Positions 45,830-56,258 of a stretch of 64,000 bases of DNA are shown here, piece after piece. Each line of letters begins with the position of its first letter. The stretch's first letter is position 1. Position numbers and translations under genes: made by a program. The DNA is from Angiostrongylus vasorum (lineage: Eukaryota > Nematoda > Chromadorea > Rhabditida > Metastrongylidae), in the NCBI GenBank assembly GCA_018806985.1, contig JADANN010000221.1, positions 496,001 to 560,000 of the forward strand. The letters are read 5' to 3'. Below the pieces are notes generated by a model. That model had not been told where the DNA came from. It made no database searches and saw only the letters and a program-made list of their open reading frames with translations.

Positions 45830-46115
45830 TCTGGGAACGTGTGTTGTACAGTTACTGTGCAAAAATGACCACTGGTTCGATTCTGCTTCCCGAGCAGTCT
45901 AAGCCCTTCATCCTTCAGAGTCGGCAAATTGGTATTAGTATAAATTAACAAATCAGAGTTGTGTGAAAGATTAAGAAACAGTGAGTTGAGAAGACGGTAG
46001 ACCCTCTCAAGTGGAAGTACAAGCCCAATGTGCTTTCATTCAACTCGACGGTGATTAATGGAAGCGAATAGGCACTCCTAAGGGGGTTCATAACTTCACC
46101 GTTTTTTATCCTTTA
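45830..46115 (+). mobile_element. S1 SINE, strongly diverged
   Basis: CCACTGGTTCGATTCTGC keeps a near-canonical B box (about 45870). AGAGTCGGCAAATTGGTATTAG and a TTTTTTATCCTTTAACC end mark S1. The middle is rearranged. Confidence 0.55.
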
Positions 46116-46490
46116 ACCAACTCTGATTTAAGCAGGGTCGAAAGTAGGTGCAATGTGATAATTTCTTCGAGTTTTCCATGTAATCTTTCATCGTTGAGAA
46201 TGATTGCTTAATGGTTTTAGAGCGAAAGAAATTGTAATAGAAGTTTTCAAGAAAGAAAGAACTTCTATCAGTATTTTCTTAAGGGAATTTTATAAGTAGT
46301 TTGTAGTCGAGCGTCTATTCTTCGAGTCTTTTTGAGCAGAACACTTGTCGATATATTATCGCTTTTCCGTTCAAACTTTTTTCCTCTTTTAATTATCGCT
46401 GAGGAATCTAAGACTCGTTAAGCCATAATTTTGGTGTAAGCATTTGCAGATGTCGGCTGGCAAGTGGGGTTATTGTTACATATGGGCGTC
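46116..46490. other. No feature recognised
   Basis: AT-rich sequence leading into the PLE end. No exon or repeat recognised. Confidence 0.4.
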
Positions 46491-46526
46491 CAGGCTCTGA
46501 GGAAGGCGAATGCCGAAACGTCAACC
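46491..46526 (+). ncRNA. Hammerhead-like motif, intact core
   Basis: GGCT, CTGAGGA, GGC-GAAT-GCC stem II, GAAAC, GTC, then AACC (one mismatch against GGCT in stem I). It is followed to 46580 by the PLE tail with CAACAACAATAA and ACCAACTTCGCGTC. Core nucleotides fit the hammerhead (position 7 may be any base). Stem III is limited to two pairs. Confidence 0.55.
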
Positions 46527-46669
46527 ATTGAACAAAGACAGCAACAACAATAAGAACATCTATACCAACTTCGCGTCGGCAAAAAAAGGGCAGTTTGTGA
46601 GGACATCTATACAGATAGGTCTTCGAATACTGGCTGAGTTAATTCCACCTGAAATCCTAGTTAAAATAA

Positions 46670-46955
46670 AAAAGAGTGAAGCTCTTGGCACTGATCAATC
46701 CCTTGAGCGATGAGCCATGCATTCGACTTCATTAAGCATCGTTTGGAGCTGAATGAATGCATATCTGGCCTTTACAATGACTCGCAGTGGCCTACCGATG
46801 TATCTAGCCAGAGCTACTATTTTTCCCAAACAAGTCTGGTACCAATTTGCCGACCCCGGAGAGATAGAAAGCTTGGTGGGCCATAGGCGTAAGGATCGAT
46901 TCCACGTGTGTGTCAGAGGGCGCCTTCGACCACTGCGTCACACGTGCCGTAAAAA
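46670..46955 (-). mobile_element. S1 tRNA-derived SINE
   Basis: GAAGCTCTTGGCACTGATCA, ATCTGGCCTTTACAATGACTCG, TGCCGACCCCGGAGAG, GATCGATTCCACGTGTGTG, CACTGCGTCACACGTGCC head. Confidence 0.78.
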
Positions 46956-47234
46956 TCTTAGTATGGCTGTACTATGGTGTTCACGGGTCTTCACTAGAAG
47001 CACTCGCTAACCTTTGTAGATCGGGTGAAGCTCTTCTCATACAACTTAAGTACCGAGCCTGGAGGGATTGGAGACTTTTTTGTTAAGTGGACAGTCGAAC
47101 CAGTATCTTGTGAGTACTGCAGCGCGGCGCCTCCTCAGAATACCGTTAATAGTCAGTCCCGAGCATCTTGTTAGACATAAGTTTTCGTCAACTGATTGTC
47201 AGGTAGTAATTATTGGCTGGTTTGCAATTATATA

Positions 47235-47238
<4 letters not shown>

Positions 47239-47288
<50 letters not shown>
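47239..47288. repeat. AT dinucleotide array, left
   Basis: Uninterrupted TA/AT run ending at the 3' end of a minus S2 copy. The YI-repeat frame it creates is not coding. Confidence 0.9.
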
Positions 47289-47289
<1 letters not shown>

Positions 47290-47626
47290 CTTCAATGATG
47301 CTGAGATATTTGCAAAACTCCGGACCGCAAGTATTTCGCAATATACCCTGTCATTAAAAAGAGTAGGTAGTAAATAATAAGTTAAAATTGTGATTATAAC
47401 TACAGCCTCAGCTTAACTGGGTTCGTTGCCGATTTGGGCTCTCCAGATCAATCCCGCTGACGGGTGATTGCTGATGGCAAAGATCGATAGAACTAGCTGA
47501 GAGACAGCCCAAACGAAAGACTCGCATGGCGTTGTGGTGAAAGCGTTGCTCTCAGGAAAAGACACGTTCCCCACCGCAGACACCTGCGTTCCTGAGTTTT
47601 GCAAATATCTCAGCATCACTGAAGTC

Positions 47627-47630
<4 letters not shown>
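47289..47630. mobile_element. Composite of two inverted S2 SINE pieces between AT arrays
   Basis: Left part (to about 47375, minus): CTTCAATGATGCTGAGATATTTGCAAAACTCC. Right part (about 47400-47630, plus): body, GCGAGAGTC-like A-box side, GACACGTTCCCC, then AGTTTTGCAAATATCTCAGCATCACTGAAG. The ends are inverted copies of each other and each abuts an AT array. Confidence 0.72.

Positions 47631-47692
<62 letters not shown>
47631..47692. repeat. AT dinucleotide array, right
   Basis: Second AT run, directly after the 3' end of the plus S2 copy. Confidence 0.9.
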
Positions 47693-47696
<4 letters not shown>

Positions 47697-48494
47697 GGCT
47701 TCAATGGAGAGTTGCTCATGTCGATCCCATTGACAAGTTTTGTCTACTAACGCGGTAGGAAATCGAACTTTGATCTTTGTGATTTCTTAAATATAAAACT
47801 TAGTTGTCATGAAACGCACATTGTTTAATAGGGCAGAATGCTAGAGTTTCTTTTGGTTTAATAACAAGAAATGTCCCACGGTTCCACTTTAATTCATTTG
47901 CCTGCTTGGTAATTTTCAATGTTATTTGATGGTCGACTATCCCATGAAGCATGGAACACCATGTAATTCATAACAAGTACATAAAATATCTTCCGAAAGA
48001 CCATAGAGGTCAGGTGCACCGCTACTACTTGCTTTCGTCTTTCGTCAGTTATGATGAAAAAATATTGAACACGGCAGGAAATTCCGTGGAGCTCCACAAC
48101 ACAGTGGAGGCGAGTCCTTCGGCTAACTGTGTATCTAAGTGCTATGACAAAAAAATTTTTTTTATAGAGGCCTTTCTTTGCTCAGAAACTATGTAAGTGC
48201 AATCAGTCATGGAATTCCTAACGTGTAGATCTCGGAATTATTTTTTCCATTGAATTTTTCTTCTGACTTTTTTTATTCGCTTTACTGAAGCATAGGAAAT
48301 CGGCACCTAGATAAGTATTCTATCCATTCCAACGAATGAAGGCATTGTCCACGAAAGACTCTGAATCCAACAAAGTTCACATCACTATGGTGTTTATAAA
48401 AAACCGAACATTACATGGAAAAGGAATTCAGGGAGACTTTGGCGTTCCGTAGCATCTTAGTCACAGTTCACATTTTAATTTTACCATAAGTTAT
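47693..48494. other. No feature recognised
   Basis: Two overlapping antisense frames near 47894-48196 with no known family. Confidence 0.35.
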
Positions 48495-48880
48495 CATCTT
48501 CCCAACGGTTTACCGTCTCATCGTGAATGAGAGGTGTTCCTGGGTGTAGGGCTGCGATGTACAGTGGGCGGATTCATCCTCCAGCAAGGTCTCTCAAGCT
48601 GAGGAGCTCGGCGTTTCCATCAAGAAGCCCAGCTAAGAGCGAACCAATACCAGGATCCACCAGCGTCCTGGTATCAAGCTAGTCGCATGGTGACAAATCT
48701 TTCTCTGATCTACAAGGGCAACGACTGCTTGTGGTGGTGACGACCTGGAGCAGACATTGGCCAAGATGACCTCGGGACTATAGGGGAACACCATGGCTAA
48801 ACCAGCAAAACTCCGAAATACGGAGATTGTGCTGGGACCCGCGCAACCTGTGGGGACGGGACGTCCAAGTATCCAACTAT
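48495..48880 (-). repeat. R4 dispersed repeat
   Basis: ATCTTCCCAACGGTTTACCG to CGCGCAACCTGTGGGG. Hairpin region at about 48648-48675 has TACCAGGA and TCCTGGTA arms. Confidence 0.75.
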
Positions 48881-50234
48881 AAGTTATCATGAAAAAAAAG
48901 TAAGAAATGAGCCTTTCCGTTCTCTCGAAAAGAGAACATTTCACAAGTCCCTATAAAGTAATATTGTAGCTTCTTGTCCACGTGGGATTTCTACACAAAT
49001 TAAAGGTTCTTCACTGCTATTAGGACGATACATGGTTGGATACTTGGAATTTCGCAATCAAACGGAGACTTCATAAAGCAAAGAGTAGAATTGACCTTCC
49101 TGTTGACTATGTCCCCTAGATTAAGATGATCAGGGATGCTGAATGTTAGTTCATTAGACGAGAACAGGAAGCGAACTTTGAACGAAGTAGTGCAATGGAG
49201 ATGTTTCCACCTTTACATGAAACAACTGTTCCATGGTAATATTTGCTAGATCTCAACTGTTCACTGCACTGTCTATGAATTCGCCTTTGTTCCAATGGCA
49301 AAGATCACCTAATCCACTGAAGATTAAGAAAAAACCCATCGATTTGCGATAGTGAGTTCATCAGATTTGCTTCTATAGCTATTGTACTTCAATTGAAAAT
49401 CACTCATTCATTCGCCGTCAATCTCACTGTCATTGGCAGACGCTAATCTCGTCCTTCGTTAACGACAAACGATGTTGTACTGATTTATAGTCCCTCTCTT
49501 TTTCTCAGGACACTGATGTAATAGAGTCGTCGTAGACCTCTGGAACCTAGTCAACGCTGCAGTTTGTTTCAGATGGTTTCCATTTCGAAAACGATTACAT
49601 CGTAGTGATTTCAAATCGTAGGATACATCTTGAGAGTAGTTTGTGAGTTTTATGTGAGTTCATAACTTCATAATGTAATTTGTAAGTTCTCAGTGGCTCT
49701 TTCTCACTACCTTTTGGCAGCATCCATTGATGCTTACGACTCACTAAAACTAGTGCTTTTTCAATAAAACATCAGGTTTATCATTGGCTTCATTTCCGGC
49801 ATCTGCGTTCCACTATATGTAAGCAAGCACCTCATTACTTCTTCCTTCAAATCGATCTGCGGTTTGGTTTGTGAGTTCTAAGAGTTCATTGGGAATGCAG
49901 TGGCACATTCAGTGCATCAATGATGTTTTCATTGTCCGAGACCTCCAGTTGAAGCCGACCGGCATTGTCGACGTGTGGTATAGGAGAGTGAGACTAGAGT
50001 TCGGCAAGTCCTAGTGATTCCAGTTCAACGAAGTAGCTGAATTGTAAGATGGAATAGAGGTATCTGATAAATTTGGCTAAATATCTCTACCAATTTGTGA
50101 ACGAATAGTCTAATACTTTCCTAAGAACACTTTGCTTACCCCCTTCCATTGAAGGAACGACTGATTTCGTATTTTGAAAGCGACCGTCATTTAACCTCGA
50201 TAGTAAAATCGATCGACCATCGACTCGGATCATC
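48881..50234. other. Unassigned
   Basis: No exon or repeat recognised. The last part, upstream of the hammerhead-like motif at 50235, may be PLE-derived but shows no GIY-YIG words. Confidence 0.35.
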
Positions 50235-50270
50235 GACTCTGATGAAGACGAAGCCGTCGAAACGTTAGCC
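50235..50270 (+). ncRNA. Hammerhead-like motif, canonical CTGATGA core
   Basis: ACT, CTGATGA (50239-50245), stem II GACG-AAGC-CGTC, GAAAC (50259-50263), GTT, AGCC. Core is canonical and the cleavage triplet GTT is permitted. Stem I is short with a mismatch. Followed by CAACATCTTTATCAACTTCGT, the PLE tail. Confidence 0.58.
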
Positions 50271-50509
50271 AAATCAACATCTTTATCAACTTCGTATAAG
50301 CACAACATTATAAACACACGTTAATTTCCTACTTTCCAGCACATAGTTTATCTACGTGACATCACATCCAGTCTGAATAGTGCAGTTCCCACCTCCCCGC
50401 TCTAAACCGCCTTCACCAAGCAATTGATTTTTTTCTTCGTTTCCAAAGTTTTGCGCTCGCATAAAAAAAGTATGTGCCTATAATGTTCACTTTTTATTTT
50501 CTGCCTCTA

Positions 50510-50870
50510 CAGTTTTCACGGCAGGGTGTTATGCGAAATACAACCACATATTGATGAGATATTTGCAAAACTCCGGACCGCAGGTGTCTGCGGTGGCGAA
50601 CGAACGCGTTACCACTCTATCCAGGGGCTAACGCGTTCGTCACCTCACCATGCGGGTCCTTCGTTTCGTCTCTCTGTCAGCTAATTCTATCGATCAGTGC
50701 CATCAGCAATCACCTGTCAACGGGTTTGATCTGGGGAGCCTACATAGGCATCGGCGATGCCACCGGGAAGGGTAATAGTGCGTTCGTTCACCACCGCAGA
50801 CACCTACGGTCTGGAATTTTGCAAATATCCCAGCATCGTTGTAGTTATATGCCTATAATTGCTACTAATC
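50510..50870. mobile_element. Two S2 SINEs in inverted orientation
   Basis: Minus copy 50510-50745 (TTTTCACGGCAGGGTGTTATG to CTCTGTCAGC and CACCTGTCAACGGG), then a truncated plus copy 50750-50870 (GGGAAGGGTAATAGTGCGTTCG, TTTGCAAATATCCCAGCATC). The outer parts can pair over about 100 bases. Confidence 0.75.
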
Positions 50871-51735
50871 ATACGAAGAACATCTGTCACATACAATGAA
50901 TAGTGGCAGATAAGGTGTTGGTTAGGGTTGGAATGTGTTAGTCACTTTAACGGGGGCGTGTCACAGAAATTCTATTCGACTTGGGCTAATTTCCCGAATT
51001 ATTCAGGAGAATAGAAACTTATCTGTATGATGCTTACCCGTTTATTTTTTGCTTTTTGCTGTCGCATCTTACCACCAGGTAGCTGATTTCTGAGCGCTGT
51101 CGTCCTCTCAATTTCTCGCCTGTAACCTTTAACTTTTGGAATTTCAATCTGTGCTTTATAAAAACCACTCATTATTCTGGAGCAGGTTCCATTACTTGTT
51201 ATCCGCAATAGACTAGTATTCTCCTTTCATAGTTCTCAAAGATATGGAAACGCCTCGGTTCCATAACGAATCTAATTAATTTGTTAGAAGCTAAGCGCCG
51301 ACCAAATAATCCTTGAGTTTGTCTCTTCGGCAGTAAATAGCAGATGTGGTCACGAGGGATAAATCATCATAAATCAGTGGCACAAGAATTTAGGATCGCT
51401 AAAGAACAAACCGTTCCATAATTTATAACTTGTAGAACTGAGGAATTGAACAAGATTTCGTAAGTATTACTATTAACTTTTTATTGACTCTTAGAATCTC
51501 ATATGAGCCGCTTTTCGCACATGCATGAAGTAGGGTGGATCAGCAGGAGTGAAGTGGTGTGAACTCGTTTTATATTCTTATCGCTTTTTTTTGCTACGCA
51601 ATGGTTTCACTCTGCATATTGTGTTCAATTAAATAACATTAAAATCGGCGTATGTATTCTTTGTTTGGTATGCTTATTCGTCTTCGCCTTCGTCCGAACC
51701 GATGATCCTCTGGATCACCACATGATCCAGCTCAT
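50871..51735. other. Unassigned
   Basis: No gene recognised. 51690-51735 probably belongs to the PLE end that follows. Confidence 0.35.
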
Positions 51736-51772
51736 CAGCTCTGATGAATATGAGAACATCGAAACATTAGCC
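51736..51772 (+). ncRNA. Hammerhead-like motif
   Basis: CAGCT, CTGATGA, a 3-bp ATG-CAT stem II, GAAAC, ATT, AGCC. Core is canonical, stem I GCT/AGC pairs, but C15.2 faces A, so the residual stem III is one pair. Tail AATAAAG..GTTTGTCAACCTCGTGTAAGC matches other PLE ends. Confidence 0.48.
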
Positions 51773-52140
51773 GAATAAAGATTGTTTGTCAACCTCGTGT
51801 AAGCTTACCAAAGAAGGAACACATATCGATTAGTCATGCCGAGGTTAAAGGAAAGTCGGTTACGAAATGTTAAAGTCGACTTCAATGGAACATCTAGGCG
51901 AATATTTTTAGCTATTGAGATACCAGAATATTGTATTGAAGAACTGCATTGACGGTTTCGCACTAATCTGGATGGCTTTCATTCTGGAACAGTATGTACC
52001 GATGCAGGATAGGCACTGGTGTTCTCTTTTTTGCGTTGTTTAAGCACAACCGAATCCACCCGTTTCCGAACTACGATTTTAACCAGTATATTTTTTTACA
52101 TTACTCATCTTGCACCGGACTATTATATAACTTTTATTTC

Positions 52141-52177
52141 GGCCAATGTTTCGACATCTTCATGTTCTTCAGATTCG
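52141..52177 (-). ncRNA. Hammerhead-like motif, inverted to 51736
   Basis: Minus strand: CTGAAGA, stem II ACAT-GAAG-ATGT, C, GAAAC, ATT, GGCC. Stem I pairing is poor. About 370 bp from the plus copy at 51736, forming another inverted PLE-end pair. Confidence 0.4.
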
Positions 52178-52179
52178 CC

Positions 52180-52370
52180 TTGATTCGAATCGGTGGTCCA
52201 CACTCGTTCGTACTCGCGCTGAAGGTCCTCGTAGTAGTATCGAGTTGAATTTTTATGATTAGAACACCGTACGAGCAATGTAACCTCACTTGGCAGTGTC
52301 CTTTTATACAGGGAGTTGTTGATTGATTGTCAACTGAAAACGATTTCTTTTGGGGTCGGCAATTCATCCA
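52180..52370. repeat. Dispersed repeat, partner of 55440-55655
   Basis: GGTCCACACTCGTTCGT, then a middle part, GGCAGTGTCCTTTTATACA, TTGATTGTCAACTGAAAACG. The same series with changes is at 55490-55640. Probably a PLE flank. Confidence 0.5.
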
Positions 52371-54519
52371 GTTGTGGTTAGTATTAGAATAGCTAGCACT
52401 ACCTTACTAACCTGAATTGCACTTAATCTCGGCGTAAGGGGAGATCGCCGAATGAGGTTACTTTATTCAAAAGGTGATCCAGTGAAGCAGATTGGACTCG
52501 ATACGACTACAAAGACCCACACCGCGAGAATGAAAAACTGTGGACTATCGACTAAGTTCCTGTAGTCCTCAATTAACTATGGAACGTTCCCAGGTCAACA
52601 GATCCTGCGGCCATCGAAAATTTCATCATCGACTGCCGACGAAACCAACTTTGCTGTTTCAATCGTGAACGAGTTCATAGGGGTTTTTTTTTGAGCTGCG
52701 TGAAATTAAGATATTCTCCAATGTGTTAAACTGTTTTTGATTCCAGCTTACAACCAAGTAGATTCTGCTATTATCAGTTCGTCGTTTATTAACCGAATGA
52801 GCTACACATCTGCAATCACTGTAACCACAACTGTGATCGTAAAACCTGCATCGATCGCGTGGCAATACATGGCAGCTGTTTTTCTGCGCTTGCCAGTCAG
52901 TCAGTGCAGCTTGTTGTTCCGGGAGAATACGAAAGTTGTTTATGTTGTGCATGTTAAAAATAGATTTCCCACAAATACTAAGATAGCCTGCACTCGCAGG
53001 ATCTACGAGACTCTACACTTCTTCCACTCGTTTCGCTTCCGTGCAATCCGTGAGTAGGAGGTTGACAGCCCACCATAGTACCGTGCGTTCTGCATTTCTA
53101 CAGTTAAGTGCTAAAAGTGACACTCGCTCTACCCAAATGCTGATCAAAATTACCAGCACGAACTGACAACGTTTTCAACTTCTGTGTTTAACTCTTGAAG
53201 AAGCTTATTTGTTCTTTTTCTACGAAAAAGGACAGCGGTGACTGTGTAGATCAGCCGTTATTAGTGGTTATCACATGTTAAATGGAGCACCGGGTTGTCA
53301 AAGACTTTACTGCAATCCAAGAAGAACACAACAACTTAGCTCATTGAATGTTCTTCAAGTTCTCGTGAGTCTATGGGATTCATGACGTTAAGTAACTGGA
53401 GTATGAAAAACAAATTTCTCTATTAAACTAGAGCTTTATTAGCTTTATTTGAACTGTTTCGGTATTTCTTCTTTTTTTTTCTGTTTTCGATCTATAGAAC
53501 TCCCATTCTCCTCTTATCAATTTCTCTGTACTTCTTCCTTTCATTCCTTTCCTTCTTTTTTCTTTTGCATTTCTCTGTTTTAAACTCCTTTACAACTCTT
53601 CTTGTTCCTTTCCTTACAATCTAACCTTAAACAAATTTTATTTTAAACACGCTGTGTCATTGACAGCAACTCCACTTATCCTCTGGAAAGCCATGAAACA
53701 CTTCAGCGCTCTCCTTATTTCAGTTGTTCGATTTTTGCATGCACAGATATTTCGTCTGAGGGATGCTTTGATCATGTTCACTTCTCCAGTGATTATAGTG
53801 CTTTTTCTTTATAAATCCCTTCATACTATCCCTATTCATATAGCTTTTCTTTGCACATATTTCACATCCGTTTTTTGTAAACGACTTCTGTTTGAGCCTT
53901 ATTAAAGCTCTGGTCGCATTCCTGCCCACTGAAGTATTCAGAGGAAATGCCACAAGATGTTTTCGTACCGAGAATTCGTAATTTCGCGATGAGCAGCTTT
54001 TCTCCCATGAAGTCCTCTAAAAGTGAGGAATACAGGAAGAATTGTGTAAGCATGGTATACCAGTAGTACTTTTAACTCTGTTGAGCTATGTAGGAAATTG
54101 AATGCATTGTGGTGCTTGGTCTCTCGAACAGCACAGTATTCATTTCAGTCATGACAATTTCCGTCTCCGAGTTACTGACATAGATGACGCTTTGTTTCTC
54201 AGAACAATTCACTTTAGACATAGCGGGAAATCGGAAGAACCTTCTTCTAAAACTAACACGAAGTCAAAGCGAGAATCTGCCAGCACTACGAATTCATAGC
54301 ATGACGTCTGAAATAGTCTTTTCCTGCTTTACCTCTCTGGCATAATGAAAGCTATCTGCTTTCCAGTAAGGTCACGGCTCCACATTTATTGAAATACTCT
54401 GTACAAAGATCCTTGAAATTTTCTTGGCTTCCGATTATATCTTAGCAAATCGTCTTCCCAAAAATCATCTGTTTGCATATTGAGGTCAGGAAAGTCCCTT
54501 TTTTTCAAACTAACATCTT
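52371..54519. other. Unassigned 2.1 kb
   Basis: Pyrimidine-rich T/C stretch at 53455-53620. Two exon-like pieces without family: 52740-53057 (106 codons, plus) and 54141-54299, where TTTCAG precedes 45 codons ending in a Ser/Thr/Lys-rich tail (KSEEPSSKTNTKSKRES) and TAG. I do not call either a gene. Confidence 0.3.
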
Positions 54520-54740
54520 AGTGAAATGCAACGATAATGATGATGAGATATTTTTTTCAAAACTCTGTATCGAAAGTGTCTGCGGTGGGGATCGAACACG
54601 CTATTATCCTTTCCAGGGCTGGCGCGTTCGCGTTCACCACCACACCATGCGGATCCTTTGTTTCGCCTGTCTGTCAGCAAGTTTTCTAAAAATAATTGAA
54701 GTAGGCAGCAATTAAAAAGTTAGTGCTGTAACATCTCGGG
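54520..54740 (-). mobile_element. S2 tRNA-derived SINE
   Basis: GATAATGATGATGAGATATTT, GTCTGCGGTGGGGATCGAACACGC (B-box region), GCGTTCACCACCACACCATGCG (A-box region), TTTCGCCTGTCTGTCAGC. Confidence 0.72.
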
Positions 54741-55439
54741 CATTTTTTTTTACCTCGTATCGCGTTATAACTTTTTTTACTACTACTTACTGCCGTGTGC
54801 GGAAAATCGTCCAAGTTGTTGCCCCAGCTTTTTGTTCCGTTCTCTTTGTCACTGTTGCGTATTTCCTCTTATTCTTCTCGGATTTTTTGATTTCGGTTTC
54901 CTCTTTTTCATAGATACCGTCATCTTCATGCAAACTCCCTCTTTACATTTATATTCTTAGTCTTTCTTCATGTCTGTGCACCATTCGAGATACGTTGCCT
55001 CTTTTAACACACCGTCTGAACTGACCGGTTTCTGGTCCATTCTATAGTTTTCGTAACTTTTTTCTTTCATCTTTGAAAACCTAGAATCCTCTGGCTTCTC
55101 TTTTTTTATTAGATTTTCATCTAACCGTTTCACACAAAGCACCCAATGGAATCTCATTTTCTTCCATGGCACATTAACATTGCAAAAGAGAAAAAGTGGA
55201 TTTTGCTGTAATCACCTAGAGCACTTTCATAGTAATTCATTAGAATCGATTAGATAGCGTGGACATGGGACTGTTAGTTGTTATTCCACCAAGTTCACAA
55301 AATGATGAAGATATCTCTTCTGCAGAGTCGTAACTGTTTTTCAGGTTTATAAACCCCTTCACCTAGTTTCGGTATTAATGATCAATGTATTGTTCCATTA
55401 ATAAGCTAATACGATGATGTTGTAAAACTTTCACTCAGC
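54741..55439. other. No feature recognised
   Basis: AT-rich. A Lys/Glu-rich minus frame (54957-55172) has no recognised family. Confidence 0.35.
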
Positions 55440-55655
55440 TATTTTTCCGTGCCTTCACCTTTTTCAAATCCAGAATGATCCAAGTCGACTGATTGTCCAC
55501 AGTCGTTCGTCCTCACGGTGTGATTCTTCATAGTTCCATTGAGTCAAGTCCAGTGGAGTGCAGCACCGCTCGAATGAAGTAATCTTAATCGGCAGTTTCC
55601 TTTTCTACAAGACAGCTATTAACTGATTGTTTACTGGAAATAATTTGATGGTAAT
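55440..55655. repeat. Dispersed repeat, partner of 52180-52370
   Basis: TTGTCCACAGTCGTTCGTCC, GGCAGTTTCCTTTTCTACA, ACTGATTGTTTACTGGAAATAA align in order with 52195-52350. Confidence 0.5.
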
Positions 55656-55659
55656 CATT

Positions 55660-55845
55660 GCGGTAATGGATCGTGTGGCGCAGTGGTCGGAGGCGCCCTG
55701 CAGCACACACGTGGAATCGATCCTCACGCCCATGGCCCACCAAATGTTCCATCTGTTCCTGATGGGCAAATTGGTACCAGACTTGTCTGGGAGGATAGCA
55801 ACACTGGTTTGATACATCGGTAAGCCACCACGAATCATTGTAAAA
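55660..55845 (+). mobile_element. S1 tRNA-derived SINE, 3' truncated
   Basis: Good head: GTGTGGCGCAGTGGTCGG (A box) and TGGAATCGATCC (B box, about 55711). It ends at TCATTGTAAAACC, where S2 sequence starts. Confidence 0.78.
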
Positions 55846-55849
55846 CCTT

Positions 55850-56130
55850 TTTTACTTACTGCCTACTCTTTTTGATGGCAGGGTATATTGCGAAATATAA
55901 CTTCAACAAAGCTGAGATATTTGCAAAACTCTGGACCGCAGGTGAAGGGTGATTCCTGATGGCAAAAGATCGATAGAACTAGCTGAGAGACAAGCGAAAC
56001 GAAGGACCCGCATGGTGTGGTGGTGATGGCGTTACTCCCTGGAAAGGACAATAGCGCGTTCCTTCCCCACCATAGGCACCTGCGGTCCAGAGTTTTGCAA
56101 ATATCTTAGCTTCGTTGAAGCTAAACCTAG
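55850..56130. mobile_element. S2 minus fragment followed by S2 plus copy
   Basis: Minus 3' end (55850-55945, TTACTTACTGCCTACTC to TGGACCGCAGGT), then a plus copy (55945-56130) with AGCTGAGAGACAAGCGAAACG, TGGTGTGGTGGTGATGGCG and TTTGCAAATATCTTAGC. Ends are inverted repeats. Confidence 0.75.
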
Positions 56131-56258
56131 ATTTCAATCACATTGAACACAAAATAGCTTCTTTGCACACTCACAGCTTTCTATGAGTCTTCCACTGAGT
56201 ATGTCGTGTGGAGACCAACCGCACAGAATTCACATGGAAGCGTAACGTGCCCCTCTTA

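Noticed and set aside
47068..47758. Frames ending in or crossing runs of Tyr-Ile
   Set aside because: Translation of AT microsatellites.
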